Positions 26,610-38,600 of a stretch of 64,000 nt of DNA are shown here, piece by piece; positions within the stretch are counted from its first letter, which is position 1, and every line of letters starts with the position of its first letter. The stretch lies in contig NZ_CP108093.1 in the NCBI RefSeq assembly GCF_036188265.1, forward strand, positions 6,477,001-6,541,000. Reading direction: 5' to 3'. A program made the position numbers and the translations under genes. The stretch comes from Streptomyces sp. NBC_00247 (GTDB lineage Bacteria > Actinomycetota > Actinomycetes > Streptomycetales > Streptomycetaceae). The notes beneath the pieces are model-generated. The model was given only the letters and a program-made list of their open reading frames with translations. It had not been told where the DNA came from and searched no databases.

Positions 26610-29600
26610 ATGTCCCGTCGTGACGGTGACGTCCTTTCCCTGACCGCTGCCCAGCGGGAGATCTGGCTCGCCGAGCAGGGCTCCCGGACGCCGATCCCCG
26701 GCTACCGCGTCGGAGAGTGCCTGGAGATCCACGGTCCGGTCGATCCTGAGCTCTTCGAAACCGCGCTGCGCCGGGTCGTCGACGAGGTCGACGCCCTGCA
26801 CGTGACCTTCGTCGACGACGGTGAAGGCCCGCGCCAGATCCTCCGCGAGACCTGGGACTGGGAGCCCGCACACCTCGACTTCGGCGAGGAGCCGGATCCC
26901 CGGGCGGCAGCCCTGCGATGGATGGAGCAGGACCTCGCCCGCCCGTTAGACCTCGCCCACGACCCGCTGTTCGGTCACGCGTTGGTCCGGCTGTCGCCGA
27001 CCGAGTACCTCTGGTACCTGAACTACCACCACCTGGTGCTGGACGCGATCAGCAGCTCCATGGTCCGGCAGCGGGTCGGCGAGGTGTACTCGGCCCTGGC
27101 CGGGGGCGGCGAGGTGGCGCCCTGCCCGTTCGGCTCCCTCCGGGATCTGGTCGACAGCGACGCCGCCTACCGCGTCTCCGCCGACTTCACCGCCGACCGC
27201 TCCTACTGGACCGAGCGCTTCGCGGATCTCCCCGCCCCGACACGGCTCACCGACACCTCCGCGACCGATCCCCACCGTCCCCTGCGCCTGGCCGGGGAGC
27301 GGGAACTGCGCAGCCCCGAGGCGCTGCGCGCCGCGGCCGGCCGGGCCGGTGTCCGGTGGTCCCGTCTGGTGATCGCGGCGACGGCGCTCTACGCCCACCG
27401 GCTGAGCGGCGCCCAGGACGTGGTGCTCGCCCTTCCCGTCACCGCCCGCCGGGGCTCCGGGCGCAGCCTGATGACCGTGCCCGGCACCATGTCCAACGTG
27501 GTGCCCCTGCGGCTGACCGTGCGCCCCGACATGCCCTGGGGCGACCTCGTCGCCCAGGTGGCCCGGGAGGTCGAGTCGGCCGTCGCGCACGAGCGCTACC
27601 GCAGCGAGGACCTGCTGCGCGACCTCGGCGCGCCCGGCGGCATCGGCACGGCGTTCCCGCTGATCGTCAACATCATGGCCTTCAACGCCAGGCCGACTTT
27701 CGCCGGACACCCCGCCTCGGTGCACCACTTCGTGTCGGGGTCGACCACCGACCTGGCCCTCTGGGTGTTCGACTACCGGGACGGCAACCCTCCGCTCCTC
27801 CGGCTGCACGGGGCTCCGGAGGCGTACGGCGACGACGACCTCGCCGCGCACCAGCAACGGCTGCTCGCCCTGCTCGACGCCGTCGCGGAGTGCGACCCGG
27901 ACCAGGCCGTGGGCCGGCTCGATCTGCTGACGCCCGAAGAGCGGGGTGGGTTGGCGGTGTTGGGCGCGGGTCCGGTGGCCGGGGTGTCCGGTGAGGGTCT
28001 GTTGGAGTTGTTCCGGGCTCGGGTTGCTGAGGTTCCGGAGGCTGTGGCGGTGGTGGGTCCGGATGTGTCGTTGTCGTACGCGGAGTTGGACGCGCGGGCG
28101 AATCGTCTGGCGCATGTGTTGGTGGGGCGGGGTGCGGGGCCGGAGCGGTTGGTCGCGGTGGCGTTGCCGCGGTCGGCCGGTCTGGTGGTGGCGGTTCTCG
28201 CGGTGTTGAAGACGGGTGCGGCGTACGTTCCGGTGGATCCGGAGTATCCGGTGGCGCGGATCGCGTATCTGCTGGAGGACGCCCGGCCGGTGTTGTCGGT
28301 GACGGACATGAGTACGGGTGGGCGGTTGCCGGAGGGTCCGGCGGGCCGGCTCGTGGTGGACGAGCCGGGGACGGCGGCCCTGGTGGCGGGGGCTCCGGCG
28401 ACGGATCCGATGGTGGTCGTCGATCCGGCGCATCCGGCGTACGTGATCTACACCTCGGGTTCCACGGGCAGGCCCAAGGGTGTCGTGGCGACCCACGGCG
28501 GCCTCCTCGACCTGCTCGGCGACCACCTGCGGGTGCAGTTCGCCCCGCTGCTGAAGGACCGGGAGCGGCTGCGGGTGGCGCTGACCACCTCGGTCTCCTT
28601 CGACGCCTCCTGGAACCAGCTGATGGCCCCCTTCGCGGGCCACGAGCTGTACGTCCCGGACCACGCGACCTGGACCGACCCGGAGGCGTTCGTCGAGTAC
28701 GTGGTGCGCCACCGGCTGGACTACGTCGAGGCCACCCCCTCCTACCTCCACGAGCTCGTCCCGGCCGGACTGCTGAGCGATCCCCGGCACCGCCCCGCCC
28801 TGGTCGCGGCGGGTGGCGAAGCCGTGCCCGAGCAGCTGTGGGAGCGGCTGCGGGCAGCCGAGGATTCCTCCTGCCTCAACCTGTACGGACCTTCCGAGTG
28901 CACCGTCAACTCGGTTGCCGCACCGATGGGTTCGAGCCCGCTCCCGGTCATCGGCAGGCCCGTCACCAACTCCCGGCTGTACGTGCTCGACGCCGCGCTG
29001 CAGCCCGTGCCGGTGGGTGTTCCGGGTGAGCTGTACATCGCCGGCGCGGGTCTGGCGCGGGGCTACCTGAACCGTCCCGGTCTGACCTCGGGGCGGTTCG
29101 TGGCGGACCCGTTCGGCGAGGGCGGCACGCGCATGTACCGCACGGGCGACCTGGTGCGGTGGAACCCCGAAGGAAACCTCGCGTTCCTCGGCCGCACCGA
29201 CGACCAGGTCAAGATCCGGGGACACCGGATCGAACCCGGCGAGATCGAGGCGGCCCTGACCGGTCACCCGGGGATCGCCCGCGCCGTCGTCACGGTGCGC
29301 ACCGACGACGGACCCCGGCTGGTCGCCCACGTCGTCCCCGCCGAGGGGCAGGCCGTCGCGGCCGACGCACTGCGGACCTGGCTGCGCGAGCGGCTGCCCG
29401 CGTACATGGTGCCGTCCGCCCTCATGGTGCTGGACGCGCTGCCGCTGACCCCGAACGGCAAGCTCGACCGGCGTGCCCTCCCGGCGCCCGAGCAGCGGCC
29501 CGCAGCACCGGGGCGGGCTCCGCGCACCGCGGTCGAGCACCTGCTCCAGGGGCTGTTCGCCGAGGTCCTGGGGGTCACCGAAGCCGGACTGGACGACAGC

Positions 29601-32600
29601 TTCTTCGATCTCGGCGGGCACTCCCTGCTCGCCACCCGGCTGGTCGCCAGAGCCCGGTCGGTGCTGGGCGTGGAGCTGCGGCTGCACGACCTGTTCGACG
29701 CGCCGACGGTGACGGAACTGGCGGCGGCGGTGGACGCCGCGGGCCGGGCGCGCCCGGCACTGGTACGCCGTGAGCGGCCCGGGCCCCTCCCGCTCTCCTC
29801 CGCGCAACGCCGCCTGTGGTTCCTGCACCGGATGGAGGGCCCGAGCGCCACCTACAACATCCCGCTGACGCTGCGGCTGTCCGGAAGCCTGGACCTGCGC
29901 GCCCTGGAAGCCGCCCTCGCGGACGTGGTGGAGCGGCACGAGAGCCTGCGTACCGTCTTCCCGGTGGCCGACGGCGTGCCGTGGCAGCGCGTGCTCGACG
30001 CCGACGCCGCACGACCGGGCCTGCCGGTGACCGAGACCACCGGGAGCGAGCTGCCCGACAGGCTGGCACGGGCGGCCCGGCGCGGCTTCGAACTCTCCGA
30101 CGAGCCGCCGCTGCGCGCCGAACTGTTCCGGCTCGGCACCGAGGAGCACGTGCTGCTGCTGGTGACGCACCACATCGCCGGCGACGGCTGGTCGACCGGG
30201 CCGCTCTCGCGGGACCTGACGACCGCCTACGCGGCCCGCAGCGAGGGAGCGCCGCCCCGGTGGTCGCCGCTCCCGGTCCAGTACGCCGACTACACCCTCT
30301 GGCAGCAGGAGCTGCTCGGTGACGGCACCGGCCCCGACTCGCTGCTCGACAGCCAACTCGCCTACTGGCGTGCGCGGCTGGCGGACCTGCCCGAGCAGAT
30401 CGAGCTGCCCTTCGACCGGCCCCGCCCCCTGGCGATGACCTACCGGGGCGCCCACCTTCCGGTACGGATCGACGCCGAACTGCACCAGGACCTGCGGGCA
30501 CTCGCCCGCGACGGCGGAGCCAGCCTCTTCATGGTGCTCCAGGCATCCGTGGCCGCCCTGCTGGGCAAGCTCGGCGCCGGTACCGACGTCCCCATCGGCA
30601 CGCCGATCGCGGGGCGCACCGACGAGGCCCTGGACGACCTGGTCGGCTTCTTCGTCAACACCCTGGTGCTGCGCACCGACCTGTCCGGAAACCCGTCGTT
30701 CACCGAACTGCTGGGCCGGGTGCGCGCCGGGGCGCTGGAAGCGTACGCGCACCAGGAGATGCCGTTCGAGCACCTGGTGGAGGCGCTGAACCCGACCCGG
30801 ACACTCGCCCACCACCCGCTGTTCCAGACCATGCTCACCCTCCAGAACGCACCGTTCGGCACCTTCGACCTGCCGGGGCTCCGGGTGGCGACCGACCTGG
30901 TCCCCACCGGGACGGCCAAGTGCGACCTGAACTTCGTCCTGTCCGAACAGCCGGACGGCGAGGGCCTGTCGGGCGTCGTCGAGTACAGCACCGATCTGTT
31001 CGACGCTGCCACCGTCGCCGGGATCGTCGAGCGGTGGCAGCGACTGCTGCGCGCCGTCGTCGCCGCCCCCGGCCGGCGGATCGGCCAGGTGGACGTGCTC
31101 TCCGCCGACGAGCTCCGGGCCCTGCTGCCGGCCGTCACCGAGCAGGCCGGGGCGCTGCCGGAAAGCGTTCTGCCCGCGCTGTTCGAGCGGCAGGTACGCG
31201 CGAACCCCGCGGCGACCGCCCTCAGCGACGGCGCGGCCACCCTGACGTACGGCGAGTTGAACGCCCGCGCCAACCGGCTGGCGCACGCCCTGATCCGCCG
31301 GGGAGTGGGGCCGGAGCAGCTGGTGGCGCTGGCACTGCCGCGCTCCGCGGAGCTGGTCGTGGCGGTCCTCGCCGTGCTCAAGACCGGCGCCGCGTACGTC
31401 CCGGTGGACCCGGAGTACCCCGCCGCCCGCATCGCCTATCTGCTCCAGGACACCCGGCCCGCACTCCTCGTGACGACGAGCCGGACCGGAGACCGGCTCG
31501 AAGCCGAAGGCGTGGACCGGCTGCTGCTGGACACCGCCGCCCTGGACGGGCTGCCGGACACGGACCCGGGGATCGCCCTCGACCCGGGCCACGCCGCCTA
31601 CGTCATCCACACCTCCGGTTCCACCGGCAACCCCAAGGGCGTGGTGGTCCCGCACCGCAACGTGGTGCGCCTGTTCGACACCACCCGGGAGCTGTTCGGC
31701 TTCCGTGCCGACGACGTGTGGACCCTCTTCCACTCCTACGCCTTCGACTTCTCGGTGTGGGAGCTGTGGGGCCCGCTGCTGCACGGCGGCCGTCTGGTGG
31801 TCGTGGACCACGAGACCAGCAGGTCGCCCGGCCGGTTCCTGGAACTGCTCGCCCGCGAGCGGGTGACGGTGCTCAACCAGACCCCGTCCGCCTTCTACCA
31901 GCTGGCGCAGGCGGACGCCCAGGCTCCGGAGACCGGCCGCCGGCTCGCCCTGCGCACGGTGGTGTTCGGCGGCGAGGCGCTGGAGCACGGCCGGCTGTCG
32001 AGCTGGTACGAGAGGCACGCGGACGACGCGCCGCGACTGGTCAACATGTACGGCATCACCGAGACCACGGTGCACGTCACCCACGCGGCGCTCGACAGGG
32101 CCCCCGCGGCCGCCGGCCGGATCGGCACGGCCCTGCCGGACCTGCGGGCGTACGTGCTCGACGACGGGCTGCGGCCGGTGGCCCCGGGCGTGCCCGGCGA
32201 GCTGTACGTCGCGGGCGCGGGCCTGGCGCGCGGCTACCTGAACCGGCCCGGCCTGACCTCGGGGCGGTTCGTGGCGGACCCGTTCGGAGCACCGGGATCG
32301 CGCATGTACCGCAGCGGCGACGTGGTGCGCCGCACGGCGGACGGCGGTCTGCGCTACGTCGGGCGCGCGGACCAGCAGGTGAAGGTGCGCGGGTACCGGA
32401 TCGAACTCGGCGAGATCGAGGCGGCGCTGGCCGCGTGCCCCGGTATCGCCCAGGTCGCCGTCCTCGCACGGCAGGACCGGGCCGACGACACCCGGCTGGC
32501 CGCCTACCTGGTGCCCGCCCCGGGCGCCGCCCCCGAAACCGCCGAGCTGCGCGGGTACCTGCGCGAGCGGCTGCCGGAGTACATGGTGCCGTCGGCGTTC

Positions 32601-35600
32601 GTCCTGCTGGACGCCCTGCCGCTGACCGTCAACGGCAAGCTGGACCACCGGGCCCTGCCCGCCCCCGGCACCGCCCCGGCGGCCACCGGCCGCGCGCCGC
32701 ACACCCCGCAGGAGCAGATCCTCTGCGAGCTGTTCGCGGAGGTCCTGGGGGTGGCGTCGGCCGGTGTGGAGGACGGGTTCTTCGACTTGGGCGGGCACTC
32801 CCTGCTCGCCACCCGCCTGGCCGCCCGCATCCGCGCGACGCTCGGCGTGGAAATGCCGCTGCGCACCCTGTTCGAGGCGCCGACCCCGGCGGGACTGGCC
32901 GCCGCCCTGGTGGCCGCCGGGCCGGCCCAGGCCGCATTGGTGAAGCGCGAGCGACCCGAGGCGGTCCCGCTGTCGTTCGCGCAGCGGCGGCTGTGGTTCC
33001 TGCACCAGTTGGAGGGGGCGGGCGCGAACTACCACATCTCCTTGGCGTGGCGGCTGACCGGGGATCTGGACCGGCAGGCCCTGGAAGCGGCCGTGGCGGA
33101 CGTGGTGGCCCGGCACGAGAGCCTGCGCACCGTCTTCCCCGCCGTGGACGGCACGCCGTACCAGCGGGTGCTGGACGTGACGGCGGCCCGCCCGCGGCTG
33201 CTCGTGGACCGGACCACCGAGGCCGGACTGTCCGCCCTGATGGCGACGGCGAAGGACCGTCCCTTCGATCTGGCGGTCGATGTGCCGCTGCGGGTCCAGC
33301 TGTTCGAGCTCGCGCCCGACGAGCACGTCCTCCAGGTGGTGCTCCACCACATCGCGGGCGACGGCTGGTCGCTGGGCCCGCTCACCCGGGGACTGACCGC
33401 CGCCTACGCGGCGCGCCACCGCGGCGAGGAGCCGCAGTGGGCGCCGCTGCCCGTGCAGTACGCCGACTACACCCTGTGGCAGCACGAGCTGCTCGGGGAC
33501 TCCGCCGACCGGGACAGCCTGTTCGCCGGACACGCGGACTACTGGACCCGGCAGCTGGCAGGGCTGCCGGAGTGCGTCCAGCTGCCCACCGACCGGCCCC
33601 GCCCGCCGATCGCCTCGCACCGGGGCGGTTCCCTGCGCGCCGGGCTGGACGCCGAGCTCCACCGCGGTCTGAGCGAACTCGCCCGCGCGCACGGGACCAG
33701 TCTGTTCATGGTCCTCCAAGCCGGACTCGCGGCGCTGCTGAGCAAGCTCGGCGCGGGCGACGACATCCCCGTCGGCAGCCCGGTCGCCGGCCGGACCGAC
33801 CAGGCGCAGGACGAACTGGTCGGCTACTTCGTCAACACCCTGGTGTTCCGTACCGACACCTCGGGCGATCCGACGTTCGCCGAGCTGCTCGACCGGGTCC
33901 GGGACACGGCCCTGGCCGGGTACGCCCACCAGGACCTGCCGTTCGAGTACCTGGTCGAGGTCCTCAACCCGTCCCGCTCGCTCGCGCACCACCCGCTGTT
34001 CCAGGTCATGCTGGTGCTGCAGAACGCGCCCCGCGCCGACTTCGCGCCGCCCGGGCTGCGCGTGGACGACATGCCGTCGGCGTCGACCACGGCCAAGCTC
34101 GACCTGATCTTCACGATGTCCGAACGGTACGCCGAGGACGGTTCCCCGGACGGGATCGACGGAGCCGTCGAGTACACCACCGACCTGTACGACCCGGCGG
34201 CCGTGAAGACGATGACCGCGCGGTGGGAGCGGCTGCTCCGCCTCGCGGTCGCCGACCCGCGGCGGCGGCTCAGCGGGCTCGATCTGCTGACGCCCGAAGA
34301 GCGGGGTGGGTTGGCGGTGTTGGGTGCGGGTCCGGTGGCCGGGGTGTCCGGTGAGGGTCTGTTGGAGTTGTTCCGGGCTCGGGTTGCTGAGGTTCCGGAG
34401 GCTGTGGCGGTGGTGGGTCCGGATGTGTCGTTGTCGTACGCGGAGTTGGACGCGCGGGCGAATCGTCTGGCGCATGTGTTGGTGGGGCGGGGTGCGGGGC
34501 CGGAGCGGTTGGTCGCGGTGGCGTTGCCGCGGTCGGCCGGTCTGGTGGTGGCGGTTCTCGCGGTGTTGAAGACGGGTGCGGCGTACGTTCCGGTGGATCC
34601 GGAGTATCCGGTGGCGCGGATCGCGTATCTGCTGGAGGACGCCCGGCCGGTGTTGTCGGTGACGGACATGAGTACGGGTGGGCGGTTGCCGGAGGGTCCG
34701 GTGGGCCGGCTCGTGGTGGACGAGCCGGGGACGGCGGCCCTGGTGGCGGGGGCTCCGGCGACGGATCCGATGGTGGTCCTCGATCCGGCGCATCCGGCGT
34801 ACGTGATCTACACCTCGGGTTCCACGGGCAGGCCCAAGGGTGTCGTGGCGACCCACGGCGGCCTCCTCAACCTGCTCGCCAACCAGCTCCCCCTGGTCTT
34901 CCGCGCGAAGGAGCGGATGCGGATCGGGCTGACCACCTCCGTGTCCTTCGACGCCTCCCTCGACCAACTGCTCGCCCTCTTCGCGGGCCACGAACTGCAC
35001 GTCCTGGACGAGGCGACCAGGACCGATCCCCGGGCCTACCTCGACTACGCCGCCCGGGTCGGACTGGACACCGTCGGCGGCACCCCGTCCTACCTGCAAC
35101 TCCTCATCGAGAACGGCCTGCTGGAGCACCCTCGTTGGCGTCCCGCGCTGATCGGGCTCGGCGGCGAGACCGTCCCCGAACAGCTGTGGGAGCGGCTGCG
35201 GGCGGCCGACGGGGTGACGTCCCTGAACTACTACGGGCCGTCCGAGTGCACGGTGGACTCCGTCGTCGCGGCACTGGAATCCAGCCCGCACCAGGTCATC
35301 GGCCGGCCGCTCGACGGCGTCCGGCTGTACGTGCTCGACGCCGCGCTGCGGCTCGTGCCGGTGGGTGTTCCGGGTGAGCTGTACATCGCCGGCGCGGGTC
35401 TGGCGCGGGGCTACCTGAACCGTCCCGGTCTGACCTCGGGGCGGTTCGTGGCGGACCCGTTCGGCGGGGGCGGCACGCGCATGTACCGCACGGGCGACCT
35501 GGTGCGGTGGAACCCCGAAGGAAACCTCGCGTTCCTCGGCCGCACCGACGACCAGGTCAAGGTCCGCGGCTACCGGATCGAACTCGGCGAGATCGAGGCG

Positions 35601-38600
35601 GTCCTCGCCGACCACCCCCAGGTCGCACGGGCCGCCGTGATCGTCCGGCAGGACCGCGCCCAGGACTCCCGCCTGGTCGCCTATCCGGTGCCCGTCACCG
35701 GCGCCGAGCTCCGGCCAGAGGACCTGCGGGCACACCTGCGCGAGCGGTTGCCCGACTACATGGTGCCGACCGCCTTCGTCCCGCTCGACGCCCTGCCGCT
35801 GAACACCAGCGGCAAGGTGGACCGGCGCGCCCTGCCCGAGCCCGAGACCGCGACACCGGCCGGCCGGGAACCGCACACCCCCGCGGAACACGTGCTGGCC
35901 GGGCTGTTCGCCGAGGTACTGGGCCTGCCGCAGGTCAGCGTCGACGACGACTTCTTCGATCTCGGCGGACACTCCCTGCTCGCCACCCGGCTGGTGGCCA
36001 GGGTCCGTACGACGCTGGGCGTGGAACTGCCCCTGCGCACCCTCTTCCGCACCCCGACCGTGGCGGGGCTGGCCGCCGGGCTCGGCGGCGCGGACCGGGC
36101 CCGACTCGCCCTGGAGCGAGGGGAGCGGCCCCAGCTGGTGCCGCTGTCGTCCGCCCAGCGCAGGCTCTGGTTCCTGCGCCAGCTGGAGGGCGCCGACTCG
36201 GTCTACAACATGCCGCTCGCGTGGCGGCTCCGGGGACCGCTGGACCTGGCGGCCCTGGAAGCGGCCCTGGGCGACCTCGCCGACCGCCACGAAACCCTGC
36301 GCACGGTCTTCCCGAGCACGGACGGCGTGCCCCACCAGCGGGTGCTGGCCGCGGGGGAGGCCCGCCCGAGGGTAGCGGTCACGCAGGCCGACGAGTCGGC
36401 CCTGCCGGGACTGCTGGCCGGAGCTGTGGCGCGTGGCTTCGACATCGCGGCCGAACCCCCGTTGCGCGCCGAGGTGTTCGCGCTCTCGGCGGACGAGCAC
36501 GTGCTGCTCCTGGTGATGCACCACATCGCCGGTGACGGCTGGTCGCTCGGTCCGCTCGCCGCCGACCTGGCCACCGCGTACGCGGCGCGCCGGGAGGGCG
36601 GGGCGCCCCGGTGGGCACCCCTGCCGGTGAGTTACGCCGACTACACCCTGTGGCAGCACCGGTTGCTCGGTGAACCGGCGGACCAGGAAAGCCTGTTCGC
36701 CCGAGAGAGCGCCTACTGGACCCGGACGCTCGCGGAACTGCCGGAGCAGATCAGGCTCCCCGCCGACCGCAACCGCCCCGCCACCCCGTCCTACTCCGGC
36801 GGCCACCTGGCGATCGAACTCGACGCCGAACTCCACGACGGGCTGATCCGGCTCGGTCGGCAGCACGGCGCCAGCGTGTACATGGTGCTGCAGGCCGCCC
36901 TGGCCTCGCTGCTGGACAAGCTCGGCGCGGGCACGGACATCCCGGTCGGCAGCCTCATCGCCGGCCGGACCGATCAGGCGCTGGACGACCTCATCGGGTT
37001 CTTCGTCAACACCCTGGTGCTCCGCACGGACACCAGCGGCGACCCGTCCTTCGCCGAGCTGCTGGACCGGGTCAAGGAGAGCGCGCTCGGCGCGTACGCG
37101 CACCAGGACCTGCCGTTCGACCACGTGGTCGAGGCACTCAACCCGTCCCGCTCGCTCGCCCGCCAGCCGCTGTTCCAGGTGCTGCTCGCGCTGCAGAACG
37201 TGCCGAGCACCGAGTTCGCGCTGAGCGGTCTGGACACCGAGATCGTCCTGGTACGGACGCCCACGGCCATGTTCGACCTCGGCTTCCACCTGCTGGAGCG
37301 CGGCGGCCCCGGCGGGGCGGCCGAGGGCGTCGTCGGCCGGGTCGAGTACAGCACCGACCTGTTCGACCCCGCCACGGTCCGGACTCTGGTCGCCCGGTGG
37401 CAGCGGCTGCTCGCGGCCGTGGTCGCCGCACCGGAGCGCCCGCTGAGCAGGATCGACGTCCTCACCGCCGAGGAACGCCGCGAGCTCCTGGTCGACCGCA
37501 ACGACACCGCCCGCCCCGTCCCGGGCTCCACCCTGCCCGCCCTCTTCGAGGCGCGGGTCCGGGCCACTCCGGACGCCCCGGCGGTGCTGTTCGAGGACAC
37601 CGTGCTCACCTACCGCGAGCTGAACCGCCGGGCGAACCGCCTGGCCCACGCGCTGATCGCGCGCGGTGTGGGCCCGGAGCAGACCGTCGCCCTGCGGCTG
37701 CCCCGCTCCGCCGAGTTCGTGGTCGCGGTCCTGGCGGTGCTGAAGACGGGCGCGGCGTACCTGCCGGTCGACCCGGACTACCCGGCCGTCCGCATCGAGT
37801 ACATGCTGCGGGACGCCCGTCCGGCCGTGGTGCTCGACGACCTCGCGGCCGTCACACCGTCCGGCCCGCTGCCGGAGCACGATCCGGCCGTCCCGGTGGA
37901 CCCCCGCCACCCGGCGTACGTCATCTACACCTCCGGCTCCACCGGCCAGCCCAAGGCCGTGGTGATGCCCGCCGGCGGGCTGCTGAACCTGCTGGACTGG
38001 CACCACCGGACCGTCGGCGGCGAACCCGGCACGCGTACCGCGCAGTTCACCGCGATCAGCTTCGACGTCTCGGTGCAGGAGGTGCTCTCCGCGCTGCTGT
38101 ACGGCAAGACCCTCGTGGTGCCGACCGAGGAGCAGCGTCGCAGCTCCGAACTGTTCGCCCACTGGCTGGACCGGCACCGCGTCGAGGAACTGTTCGCGCC
38201 GAACCTGGTGATCGAGGCGATGGCCGAGGCCGCCGAGGAGGCGGGGCTGGACCTGCCGCACCTGCGGCTGGTCGCCCAAGCCGGAGAGGCGATGCGGCTG
38301 GGCGGTGCAGTGCGCCGCTTCCAGGCGCGCCGCCCGGGCCGGGTGCTGCACAACCACTACGGGCCCGCCGAGACCCATGTGATCACCGCCTACGCGCTGC
38401 CGGCCGACCCCGCCGACTGCCCGCTGCCGGTGCCGATCGGCCTTCCGGTCGCCAACTGCCGGGCTTACGTGCTGGACTCGGCCCTGCGACCGGTGGCCCC
38501 CGGCGTGCCGGGCGAGCTGTACCTCGCCGGAGCGGGGCTCGCCCGCGGCTACCTGGACCGGCCGGGGCTGAGCGCCGGACGCTTCGTGGCCGACCCGTAC

